The notes under the pieces are model-generated. The model was given only the letters and a program-made list of their open reading frames with translations. It was not told the DNA's origin and did no database searches. DNA of 28,189 bases from an uncultured Oscillibacter sp. Its GTDB lineage: Bacteria; Bacillota; Clostridia; Oscillospirales; Oscillospiraceae. The stretch covers positions 1 to 28,189 of the forward strand of contig CAKTMK010000032.1 of NCBI GenBank assembly GCA_934574045.1, read 5' to 3'. A program made the position numbers and the translations under genes. Positions 1 to 7,291 of this stretch are shown here, piece after piece; the stretch's first letter is position 1; every line of letters starts with the position of its first letter.

Positions 1-987
1 GCCGCTCTCCGGGTTGGCGGCGCAGAGGGCGATCAGACCGGCGCAGACCGCGGCGCACGCGATAAGGACCCACGGCTGGGGCCGCTTCCAGTTCAGCAGG
101 TTGCGGATGCGCCCGCCCGCGTCTCCCTCGCCGAAGGCCAGCGGCGTTCCCGCCACGATGCGCCGTCCGGTGGAAAGGCTCAGCAGAGAGGCGGAGTAGT
201 CCGCCCGGATATCCTCGCCCAGCTTCCGGACCACGGCCTCGTCGCAGCTCATCTCCATGTCCCGGCCGGACAGGATGAACGCCAGCCACACCAGCGGGTT
301 GAACCAGTGGATGCACAGCGCCAGAAAGGCCAGGAGCTTTGCCAGATGGTCCCGGCGGCGGATGTGGTGCTGCTCGTGGAGCAGGATGTAGCCCCGCTCC
401 GCTTCTTTCAGCGTGGAGGGCAGGTAGATCCTGGGCCGCAGCAGACCCATGACGAAGGGAGAGGGGATGCGGTCCGCCAGATAGATGTTGTCCCGCAGGC
501 GGACGGCTCCCACCAGACGGCGGCGCAGCCGCAGCATGGACGTCAGGCTGGAGAGCAGCAGCAGCGCGGCTCCCGCCAGCCAGACCCCGGCCATTGCGGC
601 CAGTGGGTCGGGAGCGGCGGAGGGACGGCCCGCCGGGTTTGTCGGAGACGGGGCGGAAGCCGTCCCGGAAATTTCCCCGAGGCCCTCCGCCGGAGCGGGC
701 CGCGCCGCGGGGGAGAGCGCTCCGGCGGCCGACGGAACGTATTCCACCGCGCTGGTCAGCGTTCCGCGCTCCTGCGCGGGCGCGCCCAGCGCGCCCATCA
801 GCGATACCGCCGACGAAACGGACACCGGACACAGCAGCCGGAACAGCACCACCGCCCACAGCGCGTAGGAAAAGACCTTCGGCGCCCGCCGCAGCAGCAG
901 GCGCGCCAGCAGCACCGCGAGGATCACGGCGCTGGCCGTCAGGCTCATGTTGCAGACCGTTGGGAACCACGAAAGCAGGACGCCCAT
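1..987 (-). CDS. BlaR1/MecR1-type M56 family membrane metalloprotease (C-terminus cut by window edge)
   Basis: The frame is open from an ATG at 987 to base 1, giving 329 residues without a stop, so the C-terminus lies outside. The N-terminus has hydrophobic segments near residues 13-30 and 40-65, then a long Pro/Ala-rich linker, another hydrophobic segment near 130-150, and the M56 zinc motif HEQHH (His204, Glu205, His208). Downstream is the family motif EMSCDEAV, and a further membrane segment precedes the edge. In this family the zinc domain is cytosolic; an extracellular signal triggers proteolysis that inactivates the partner BlaI-type repressor. The start follows AGGAGG by seven bases, and that ribosome site lies inside the end of the repressor gene, so the two are co-transcribed. 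Whether a penicillin-binding sensor domain follows cannot be seen. Many clostridial M56 proteins lack one, so beta-lactam sensing should not be assumed. Confidence 0.88.
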   Translation of the reverse strand, partial: MGVLLSWFPTVCNMSLTASAVILAVLLARLLLRRAPKVFSYALWAVVLFRLLCPVSVSSAVSLMGALGAPAQERGTLTSAVEYVPSAAGALSPAARPAPAEGLGEISGTASAPSPTNPAGRPSAAPDPLAAMAGVWLAGAALLLLSSLTSMLRLRRRLVGAVRLRDNIYLADRIPSPFVMGLLRPRIYLPSTLKEAERGYILLHEQHHIRRRDHLAKLLAFLALCIHWFNPLVWLAFILSGRDMEMSCDEAVVRKLGEDIRADYSASLLSLSTGRRIVAGTPLAFGEGDAGGRIRNLLNWKRPQPWVLIACAAVCAGLIALCAANPESG

Positions 988-991
988 ACCA

Positions 992-1351
992 TTACCTCCT
1001 GTTCCGGTCGATCAGGCTTTGCAGCTCGGCGACCTCCTCGTCCGTCAGCTTTTTCCGCCGAGTGAACGCTGCGATGAACGCGGGGAGGGAGCCGGAAAAG
1101 CTCTCCTCGACGAACTGGCGGCTCTGGGCGGCGTCGTAATCCGCACGGGAGAGAAGGCTTGTGACCGCGCCGCCCTCGTTGCGGAAGATGCCCCGCTCGC
1201 ACAGGCGGCGCAGCACGGTGTAGGTGGTGGATTTTTTCCAGCCGAGGGCCTCCTCCGCCAGCTTCACCAGCTCCGCGGAGCTGACCGGCTCGTGCGCCCA
1301 GATGATCTCCGCGAACCGGGTCTCCACCGGTGCCATTTTCAGATCGCTCAT
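992..1351 (-). CDS. BlaI/MecI/CopY-family winged-helix repressor
   Basis: This 119-residue protein has the size and pattern of BlaI/MecI repressors. An N-terminal winged helix covers about residues 8-70 (LGWKKSTTYTVLRRLCERG is the recognition region) and a C-terminal helical dimerisation arm ends in DEEVAELQSLIDR. These repressors bind TACA/TGTA palindromes as dimers and are cleaved when the partner M56 protease is activated. Two such palindromes lie immediately upstream, over the gene's own promoter, so autoregulation is likely. The stop codon sits four bases before the protease start, in the usual blaI-blaR1 order. A GAGGTGA ribosome site precedes the ATG. The target genes beyond the operon itself are not known. 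The family is clear; the specific inducer is not. Confidence 0.92.
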   Translation of the reverse strand: MSDLKMAPVETRFAEIIWAHEPVSSAELVKLAEEALGWKKSTTYTVLRRLCERGIFRNEGGAVTSLLSRADYDAAQSRQFVEESFSGSLPAFIAAFTRRKKLTDEEVAELQSLIDRNRR

Positions 1352-1363
1352 ACCGTCACCTCT

Positions 1364-1407
1364 GGTTTACAAGTTGTAGTCTAATTGAAGTCTACATCAT
1401 GTAAACC
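1364..1407. promoter_or_regulatory. Double BlaI-type operator within a 44-bp imperfect palindrome
   Basis: Two copies of TACA-N3-TGTA occur at 1368-1378 and 1393-1403, 25 bp centre to centre. They sit in a 44-bp imperfect palindrome beginning GGTTTACA and ending TGTAAACC. The upstream copy lies between the -35 and -10 of the repressor promoter and the other lies just downstream of the -10. TACA/TGTA half-sites are the known recognition element of BlaI/MecI repressors. Confidence 0.85.
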
Positions 1408-1417
1408 AATTTGTCAA
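1389..1417 (-). promoter_or_regulatory. Sigma-A promoter of the blaI-blaR1 operon
   Basis: On the minus strand, TTGACA (1417-1412) is followed after 17 bp by TAGACT (1394-1389). The -35 is a perfect consensus. The spacer contains one of the two operators, which explains how the repressor would block transcription. Confidence 0.7.
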
Positions 1418-1459
1418 CGTTTTTCTGCTGTTTGGAAAAAGACCACCGCGTCCGGGGTA

Positions 1460-1488
1460 TGGACATTCCGGCCGGATGGGAGTATCCT
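1460..1488 (+). promoter_or_regulatory. Candidate sigma-A promoter of the secreted-protein gene
   Basis: TGGACA (1460-1465), a 17-bp spacer and TATCCT (1483-1488) precede the ATG at 1525. The -10 is only a four-of-six match, so this is tentative. Confidence 0.4.
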
Positions 1489-1524
1489 GTTGCTGAAACG
1501 ATTGGACAGGCGGGAGGGTGCTTG

Positions 1525-2793
1525 ATGAAAAGAAAGCTCTGGAAAAGCGGCGGTCAGCTCCCGGCGGCGGGAGCCTTTCTGCTCTTGTCACTGGCGCTGA
1601 TGTGGGCGGCGGCCTCCGCCGCGCCGTCCGCCGCCGACGCGGTGATCCTGCCGGACCTGACGGAGGAGACGCCCGTGCCGGACGTGCCGGAGCCGCCCGC
1701 CGGGGCGCTGGCTGAGGGAGAGCGTCTTGCGGGGGAGGAGCTGCGGTATGTCCAGCGGGATTTTCCTGAGCTTGGCTGCACGGAGGTCCGGCTGAGGGAG
1801 GTGCGGAAGGTCTGCGCCTGTGACCACGTGAAGGGTGAGCGCTTTGAGATCTACAAGGCGGACTTCCTTTACGACGGCCCCGGCGGCTGGGAGGAGCTTG
1901 ACCGGGGGCCGGGCCGTTACCTGATCTTCCGCGAGACGGACGGCGGGCCGGAATGGCTGGGGGACTTTGCGGAGTACAGCGACCCGGAGAAGGACGGCTT
2001 TGAGGACCGGCTGCACGAGCACCTGATGGACCTGAACGAGACGTATCTTTTCCGGCTTCAGGCGGCTCCGGCCGCGGAGGCGGCGGTGGAACAGACGCTG
2101 GCCGCGCGGATGGAGCGGACCGTCCCGGGAGACTACGCGGTCATTCAGTGGGAGCCGCTTGCCGCGGAGGAGACGGCGGACGGAGGAACGGCTTACGGCC
2201 TGATGCTGTATTACACTTTCAGCGGAAGCCCCATGATCTGCTCCGAGGAGACGGGTCGGTACACCGCCGGAATCTACAGCGCGTATCTTCTCCCGACGGC
2301 GGTGGACTACTGCCGGGACGATGGAACGTATGTGGTCACAGACGTCTGGGAGCCGTCTCGGGAGCGCTATGCGGACGAGGTGCGGGCGCACTTTCCGGCG
2401 GAGACGGCGAAGGACGTTTTGCAGAATATCGGCGCGTACGCGGTCTCCATGGCCGCGGACGAGAACACACCGGAGATGGAGTTTTACCCCCACGGCCCCA
2501 CGTGGCCGTCCTACGATTTTTCCGCGTGCTTGAACGACGGCGACCTCTGCGCCATGGCGGACTATTACGACGAAACGGATATTTACGCCCCGCCGGTGCG
2601 GGACGAGCTGTACCGCCGGTTTTCCGAAGCGCCCGGAGCGCTGCTCAACGCGCTGGGGGAGTGGGAGCCGGAGACGCAGGAGAGGGTCTGCGCCATTCTG
2701 GCGGAGCGGTGCGGCGGGCGGCTGCCGGAGAAGCCCGCCGATCTCACGCCGGAGGGCGAGATGGCATACGAGACGCTTCTTCACGCGGCCTGA
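1525..2793 (+). CDS. Secreted or membrane-anchored protein of unknown function
   Basis: I do not recognise a family for this 422-residue protein. The N-terminus has a short basic stretch (MKRKLWK), then a hydrophobic run of about 20 residues near 17-36 rich in Leu and Ala, and an Ala/Pro-rich tail, which fits a signal peptide or single anchor. The rest is acidic and rich in Glu, Asp, Tyr and Trp, with no further membrane segment and no recognised catalytic motif. The frame stays open upstream to a TTG at 1411, but the ATG at 1525 is preferred because GGGAGG lies seven bases upstream and the signal sequence begins there. It is divergent from the BlaI-type repressor, so the shared region could bring it under the same control; this is inference. 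A strong terminator follows. Confidence 0.72.
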   Translation: MKRKLWKSGGQLPAAGAFLLLSLALMWAAASAAPSAADAVILPDLTEETPVPDVPEPPAGALAEGERLAGEELRYVQRDFPELGCTEVRLREVRKVCACDHVKGERFEIYKADFLYDGPGGWEELDRGPGRYLIFRETDGGPEWLGDFAEYSDPEKDGFEDRLHEHLMDLNETYLFRLQAAPAAEAAVEQTLAARMERTVPGDYAVIQWEPLAAEETADGGTAYGLMLYYTFSGSPMICSEETGRYTAGIYSAYLLPTAVDYCRDDGTYVVTDVWEPSRERYADEVRAHFPAETAKDVLQNIGAYAVSMAADENTPEMEFYPHGPTWPSYDFSACLNDGDLCAMADYYDETDIYAPPVRDELYRRFSEAPGALLNALGEWEPETQERVCAILAERCGGRLPEKPADLTPEGEMAYETLLHAA

Positions 2794-2822
2794 CGGCAGC
2801 GGGAGCGTGGAAAAATGTGCAG

Positions 2823-2857
2823 AAAAACGGCGCGTCCGGTCCGGATGCGCCGTTTTT
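2823..2857. terminator. Bidirectional intrinsic terminator
   Basis: A long stem runs from AAAAACGGCGC (2823-2833) to GCGCCGTTTTT (2847-2857), with further inner pairs and a five-base loop at 2838-2842. A-run and T-run flank the stem, so it can end transcription from both the secreted-protein gene and the convergent aminotransferase gene. Confidence 0.85.
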
Positions 2858-2917
2858 GGCAGAATACAGGGATGAAATGGGGCGGGAGCGCCCGCACGGT
2901 CCACCGCCGGGATCGGC

Positions 2918-4102
2918 TTACCGATAGGACTCGATCAGCTCCTTGAACAGGGGCAGGCTGCGCTGGATGGTGTCGTAGGACACGCAGGTGCACAGGCGGA
3001 AATACTCCGGGCAGCCGAAGTCGTTGCCGGGGACCACCAGCACATTTTTCTCCTTGGCCCGGTCAGAGAAGGCCTTGGAGCTTCCGCCGGGGGCCTTGAC
3101 GAACATATAGAACGCACCGTTGGCCTTGGGGCAGACGTAGCCGAAGCCGGTGAGCGCCTCGTAGAGGGCGCGGCGGTTCTTGTCGTACGCCTCCAGATCG
3201 GGCCGCTCCGCCGCGCAGCGAGCCACCACGCGCTGCTGGAGCGAGGGCGGGCAGACGTGGCCCAGCACGCGGGCCGCTCCGGCCACCGCCGCGAAGAGCT
3301 GGGCACTGTCCTCCGCGCTGTCCGGCACGCAGACGTAGCCGATGCGCTCACCGGGCAGGGACAGGGACTTGGAGTAGGAGTAGCACACCACGGTGTTGGG
3401 ATAGATGGAGGGGACCCAGCTTACCACGGCCCCGTCGTACACCAGCTCGCGGTACGGCTCGTCGGAGATGAGGTAGACGGGGTGGCCGACCTCGCGGCTC
3501 TTCTCCGTCAGGAGCTGGGCCAGCTTTTCCAGCGTCTCCCGGGTGTAGACCACGCCGGAGGGGTTGTTGGGCGTGTTGATGAGGACGGCCTGTGTGTGGG
3601 CGTTGATCCGCTTGGCCAGCTCGTCGAAGCGGATCTGGAAGTGCTCCATGTCCGGCGGCGTGACCACAAACTTTGCGCCGTTGTTTTCAATGAAAGGACG
3701 GTACTCGGCAAAGTAGGGCGCGATGCCTACGATCTCGGCGTCCTGAACGGCCAGCGCCCGGATCACGGAGATCAGCGCCGGGGCCGCGCCGCAGGTGAAA
3801 AACAGATTCTCCGGCCGGACGTCCGCGCCGAAGCGGGCGTTCAGATCGTCGGCCACCGCCTTGCGCACGCCGGGATAGCCGGGGGCGGGGGTGTAGCCGT
3901 GAACATCCAGACTGTCCTCCGTGCGCACGATGTCCACAAACGACTCGTTCACCTTGGGGGGAGAGGGGATGGAGGGGTTGCCGATGGAAAAGTCAAAGAC
4001 GTTTTCCTTTCCCACGACGGCGGCCTGCTTCAGGCCGTATTCAAACAGCTCCCGGATGCAGGAGCGGGACTGGCCCAGAGCCAGCATTTCCTGACAGATC
4101 AT
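2918..4102 (-). CDS. Pyridoxal-phosphate aminotransferase, class I/II
   Basis: This 394-residue protein has the fold-type I aminotransferase landmarks in order: a GYTPAPGYPGVR segment near residues 69-80, TPNNPSG (Asn180, cofactor contact), ISDEPY (Asp214, pyridine nitrogen contact), SYSKS with the Schiff-base Lys245, and the following GERIGYV. It transfers amino groups between an amino acid and a 2-oxo acid in the cytoplasm; the substrate cannot be told from sequence. The frame extends upstream to an ATG at 4153, but 4102 is preferred. AAAGGA lies eight bases upstream, the N-terminus then starts like other clostridial members (MI...ALG...IRELFEYG), and the likely -10 box sits at 4162-4167, too close to 4153. 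It stands alone between a terminator and the divergent pyrH operon. Confidence 0.92.
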   Translation of the reverse strand: MICQEMLALGQSRSCIRELFEYGLKQAAVVGKENVFDFSIGNPSIPSPPKVNESFVDIVRTEDSLDVHGYTPAPGYPGVRKAVADDLNARFGADVRPENLFFTCGAAPALISVIRALAVQDAEIVGIAPYFAEYRPFIENNGAKFVVTPPDMEHFQIRFDELAKRINAHTQAVLINTPNNPSGVVYTRETLEKLAQLLTEKSREVGHPVYLISDEPYRELVYDGAVVSWVPSIYPNTVVCYSYSKSLSLPGERIGYVCVPDSAEDSAQLFAAVAGAARVLGHVCPPSLQQRVVARCAAERPDLEAYDKNRRALYEALTGFGYVCPKANGAFYMFVKAPGGSSKAFSDRAKEKNVLVVPGNDFGCPEYFRLCTCVSYDTIQRSLPLFKELIESYR

Positions 4103-4151
4103 ACGCTCGTTCCTTTCCGCCGCGCCGCCGGCACCGGGGCGCGCCTTGCTC

Positions 4152-4166
4152 ATGATAAACTATCAT
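4152..4166. promoter_or_regulatory. Small palindrome over the aminotransferase promoter
   Basis: ATGATA-AAC-TATCAT is a perfect inverted repeat and overlaps the presumed -10 (4162-4167) and transcription start. It could be an operator, but six-base arms in AT-rich DNA can arise by chance. Confidence 0.3.
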
Positions 4167-4189
4167 AACACCTTTTCCGACAAAAGCAA
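4162..4189 (-). promoter_or_regulatory. Sigma-A promoter of the aminotransferase gene
   Basis: On the minus strand, TTGCTT (4189-4184) and TATGAT (4167-4162) are separated by 16 bp. The leader to the ATG at 4102 would be about 50 bases. Confidence 0.5.
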
Positions 4190-4293
4190 TCCGTTTTCTT
4201 CACGGAATTACCGGAAAAGCGGGGCATTTTCCCGTCCGAATGCCCATTGGCCGGACCGAAACGCCTTTTTCCTGAAAAAACTTTGTTTTCCTC

Positions 4294-4322
4294 TTTCCAT
4301 CCGCCGTTAAATTTGGTAAAAT
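4294..4322 (+). promoter_or_regulatory. Candidate sigma-A promoter of the pyrH-polC gene run
   Basis: TTTCCA (4294-4299), a 17-bp spacer and TAAAAT (4317-4322) lie about 35 bases before the pyrH start. The surrounding DNA is AT-rich compared with the genes. Confidence 0.5.
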
Positions 4323-4355
4323 AGCACCATATGAAAAACGATGGAGGTTTGCAAA

Positions 4356-5072
4356 ATGGCAAAACCTGTATACAAGCGCGTGCTGCTGAAGATCAGCGGC
4401 GAGGCGCTGGCCGGGGAAAAGCACACCGGGCTGGACTTTGAGGTGATCGGCAAGGTGTGCGACGTGATCGGGCGCTGTGTCGCCATGGGCGTTCAGGTGG
4501 GCGTCGTGGTGGGCGGCGGCAACTTCTGGCGCGGCGTGAAGGACGGCGGCGGGAAGATGGAGCGCACCCGCGCCGACCACATGGGCATGCTGGCCACGGT
4601 GCTCAACTGCCTTGCCGTGGCGGACGTGATGGAGCAGAAGGGCATGGAGGTCCGGGTGGAGACCGCGGTGGAGATGCGCGCCTTTGCCGAGCCGTATATC
4701 CGCTCCAAGGCCATCCGGCATCTGGAAAAGGGCCGGGTCGTGATCTTCGGCTGCGGCACGGGCAACCCCTTCTTCTCCACGGACACGGCCGCCGTGCTGC
4801 GGGCGGCGGAGATCGGGGCGGACGTGATCCTGCTGGCCAAGAACGTGGACGGCGTGTACTCCGCCGACCCGGTGAAGGACCCCAGCGCCGTGAAGTACGA
4901 TTCCATTACCTACGACGACGTGCTGGCCCAGCACCTGATGGTGATGGACTCCACGGCCACGTCCCTGTCCATGGACAACCACATCCCAGTGCTGCTGTTT
5001 GCACTGAAGGATCCTGAAAACATCATCCGCGCGGTGTGCGGTGAAAAAATCGGAACGATCGTGAAGGAGTGA
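4356..5072 (+). CDS. pyrH: UMP kinase
   Basis: PyrH phosphorylates UMP to UDP with ATP, supplying pyrimidine nucleotides for RNA, DNA and sugar-nucleotide synthesis. The 238-residue length is normal for the hexameric bacterial enzyme of the amino-acid-kinase fold. Visible landmarks are the N-terminal KRVLLKISGEAL (phosphate-binding), VVVGGGNFWRG (UMP/ATP site), the ADHMGMLATV segment, GTGNPFFSTDTAA (UMP binding) and LLAKNVDGVYSADP. An ATG at 4341 in frame would add five residues; 4356 is preferred because GGAGG lies at good spacing upstream and the protein then begins MAKPVYKR. It opens an eight-gene co-directional run, and frr begins five bases after its stop. In many Firmicutes rpsB-tsf precede pyrH directly; here they do not. 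Confidence 0.97.
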   Translation: MAKPVYKRVLLKISGEALAGEKHTGLDFEVIGKVCDVIGRCVAMGVQVGVVVGGGNFWRGVKDGGGKMERTRADHMGMLATVLNCLAVADVMEQKGMEVRVETAVEMRAFAEPYIRSKAIRHLEKGRVVIFGCGTGNPFFSTDTAAVLRAAEIGADVILLAKNVDGVYSADPVKDPSAVKYDSITYDDVLAQHLMVMDSTATSLSMDNHIPVLLFALKDPENIIRAVCGEKIGTIVKE

Positions 5073-5077
5073 CCACC

Positions 5078-5635
5078 ATGCAGAAAGAGGATTACAAGGT
5101 TTACGAGGACAAAATGAAAAAGAGCATCGAGTCCGTTGCCGCGGACTTTGCCTCCGTGCGCGCGGGGCGGGCCAACGCCTCCGTGCTGGACCGGATCACC
5201 GTGGATTACTACGGGACGCAGACGCCTATCCAGCAGATCGCGTCCATCGCCTCTCCCGACCCCCGGTCGCTGGTGATCCAGCCGTGGGACGCGTCCGCGC
5301 TGAAGAGCATTGAAAAGGCCATCCAGAACTCCGATCTGGGCATCAATCCCCAGAACGACGGCAAGAGCCTGCGCCTGAGCTTCCCCCAGCTGACGGAGGA
5401 GCGCCGCAAGGAGCTGGTCAAGCAGATCCGCAAGTACGCCGAGAACGGCAAGGTGGCCGTCCGCAACATCCGCCGGGACGCCATGGAGGCGTTCAAGAAG
5501 GCGGAGAAGGCCGCGGAGATCACCGAGGACGATCTCAAGCAGGCGGAGAAGGATCTCCAGAAGATGACGGACGACAGCTGCAAGAAGCTGGACGAGATGC
5601 TGGCGTCCAAGGAAAAGGAACTGATGGCGGTCTGA
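5078..5635 (+). CDS. frr: Ribosome recycling factor
   Basis: RRF splits post-termination ribosomes together with EF-G. The protein is 185 residues, exactly the usual size. It has the family's RAGRANASVLDRI motif near residues 27-39, the domain II stretch beginning VDYYGT with PLxQ-like TPIQQIA, and the C-terminal helix with RRDAMEAFKKAEK and EDDLKQAEKDLQK. The frame also opens at a GTG overlapping the pyrH stop, but the ATG at 5078 is chosen because AAGGAG (5064-5069) is eight bases upstream and the length then matches the family. The pyrH-frr pair is one of the most conserved adjacencies in bacteria. Its stop overlaps the uppS start by one base (TGATG), which implies translational coupling. 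Confidence 0.97.
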   Translation: MQKEDYKVYEDKMKKSIESVAADFASVRAGRANASVLDRITVDYYGTQTPIQQIASIASPDPRSLVIQPWDASALKSIEKAIQNSDLGINPQNDGKSLRLSFPQLTEERRKELVKQIRKYAENGKVAVRNIRRDAMEAFKKAEKAAEITEDDLKQAEKDLQKMTDDSCKKLDEMLASKEKELMAV

Positions 5636-6384
5636 TGGGAAACGGGACGGACCGGCAGGCGGGGCAGGTGGACAAAAACCGCCTGCCTCGCCACATTGCC
5701 ATTATCATGGATGGAAACGGCCGCTGGGCCACCCGCCGGGGCCTGCCCCGCACCGCGGGACATAAGGCCGGGGCGGAGACGTTCCGGCGGATCGCGACGT
5801 ACTGCAAAAACCTCGGCGTCCAGTACCTGACGGTATACGCCTTTTCCACGGAGAACTGGAAGCGCTCCGAGACCGAGGTGAACGCCATCATGATGCTCCT
5901 CAAGCGCTATCTGCTGGAGGCCATCGACACCATGGAAAAGGACAGCATCCGGCTGCGCTTTTTCGGGGACATGACGCCCATCTCCCCGGATCTTCAGGCC
6001 CTGGCGCACCGGACGGACGAGATCACCGACCATCTGGACAGCCGCGATTTTCAGGCCAACATCTGCCTGAATTACGGCGGGCGGGACGAGATCCTGCGGG
6101 CGGTCCGGCGATTTGCGGCGGACTGCGCGGCGGGGAAGCGCCGCCCGGAGGAGCTGGACGAGGCGGCGTTTTCCGGGTATCTGGACTCCGCCGGGATCCC
6201 GGACCCGGAGCTGATCGTCCGCCCCAGCGGGGAGCTGCGGCTGAGCAATTTCCTGCTGTGGCAGTGTGCATACTCTGAATTTTACTATACGGATACGCTC
6301 TGGCCGGATTTTGACGAGGCCGAGCTGGACCGGGCCATCGCGGCCTATCAGCGGCGGGACCGCCGGTTCGGCGGCGTGAAGTGA
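5635..6384 (+). CDS. uppS: Undecaprenyl diphosphate synthase (cis-prenyltransferase)
   Basis: UppS condenses farnesyl diphosphate with eight isopentenyl diphosphates to make the C55 lipid carrier for peptidoglycan and other wall polymers. The 249-residue protein carries IAIIMDGNGRWA with the catalytic Asp26, HKAG near residue 43, the YLTVYAFSTENWKR block, NYGGRDEI, and the C-terminal RPSGELRLSNFLLWQCAYSE region. The usual form of that last motif is RTSGE or RTGGE; proline at the second position is a mild deviation. The DxD-type metal region WPDFDEAEL follows. It starts inside the frr stop codon. Its substrate arises from the MEP pathway, of which dxr and ispG sit downstream in the same run, so pathway supply and use are linked by position. 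Confidence 0.95.
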   Translation: MGNGTDRQAGQVDKNRLPRHIAIIMDGNGRWATRRGLPRTAGHKAGAETFRRIATYCKNLGVQYLTVYAFSTENWKRSETEVNAIMMLLKRYLLEAIDTMEKDSIRLRFFGDMTPISPDLQALAHRTDEITDHLDSRDFQANICLNYGGRDEILRAVRRFAADCAAGKRRPEELDEAAFSGYLDSAGIPDPELIVRPSGELRLSNFLLWQCAYSEFYYTDTLWPDFDEAELDRAIAAYQRRDRRFGGVK

Positions 6385-6412
6385 ATCAACTTTACAGATA
6401 AGGACGGTTCGT

Positions 6413-7279
6413 ATGTTCAAACGTGTGATGGTGGCCGTGGTGGGCATTCCGGCGCTGATCGCCATTCTGGGCTGCGCGCCCGCGGGCGCGTCGGTGGTGC
6501 TGGTGATGGCGCTGTGCGGTGTGGGCGCGTGGGAGCTGATGAACGCCGTGACGAAAAAGAGCGGCGAAAAGCTCCTGCGCATGACCGTGCTGATCGCGGC
6601 AGTGGTCCCGGCGGTGCTCTATGAGGAAAAGGCCGGCGGAGCGAAGGGCGGTCTGCTGGGCGGACAGGCGCTGGCGGACGTGCTGGCCAAGCTGCCGCTG
6701 ACCGCCGTGCTGGCGCTGGCGTTCGTGCTGCTGGTGTTTCTCAGCGCGATTCTGGACTATACCGAGAAGGACCGGCTGACGTTCCGGGACGTGACGGCGG
6801 CGCTGTTCGCCGGACTGTGCTTTCCGCTGATGCTCTCGTGCTTGCTGCTGCTGCGGCTGGAGGAGTACGGCCAGCTTCTGGTGTTCGCGCCGCTGGGCGT
6901 GTCCTTCGGCAGCGACACGTTTGCGCTGTTCGCCGGGCTGCTGTGCGGCAAGCATAAGCTGACCCCCGTCAGCCCGAAAAAGACGGTGGAGGGCGCGGTC
7001 GGCGGACTGCTGGGCGGCGTGATCGGTCTTGCGCTGGTGAAGGGCGCGGCCCGGTGGCTGCTGGGGCTGACGTTTTTGACGTGGCCGCAGGTGGTCGTGC
7101 TGGGCCTGCTGGGCAGTGCGGCCGGTCAGATCGGCGACCTGAGCTTTTCCGTCATCAAGCGGGAGTTCGGCATCAAGGACTACGGAAATCTCCTGCCGGG
7201 ACACGGCGGCGTGCTGGACCGGTTCGACAGCGTGACCTTTGTGGCGCCGTTCATCTGGCTGGCGCTTTACGCGGTCTGA
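6413..7279 (+). CDS. cdsA: Phosphatidate cytidylyltransferase (CDP-diglyceride synthase)
   Basis: CdsA is an integral membrane enzyme that makes CDP-diacylglycerol from phosphatidate and CTP, the branch point for phospholipid synthesis. The 288-residue protein is hydrophobic almost throughout, with multiple predicted membrane helices. It has the conserved SDTFALFAGLLCGKHK and SPKKTVEGAVGG segments near the middle. Its C-terminus (about residues 246-272) matches the family signature S-x-x-K-R-x4-K-D-x-G-x2-L-P-G-H-G-G-x-x-D-R. The ATG is preceded by AAGGACGG. It follows uppS by 28 bases in the order uppS-cdsA-dxr common to Firmicutes. Confidence 0.95.
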   Translation: MFKRVMVAVVGIPALIAILGCAPAGASVVLVMALCGVGAWELMNAVTKKSGEKLLRMTVLIAAVVPAVLYEEKAGGAKGGLLGGQALADVLAKLPLTAVLALAFVLLVFLSAILDYTEKDRLTFRDVTAALFAGLCFPLMLSCLLLLRLEEYGQLLVFAPLGVSFGSDTFALFAGLLCGKHKLTPVSPKKTVEGAVGGLLGGVIGLALVKGAARWLLGLTFLTWPQVVVLGLLGSAAGQIGDLSFSVIKREFGIKDYGNLLPGHGGVLDRFDSVTFVAPFIWLALYAV

Positions 7280-7291
7280 CGGGAGGGCGCT

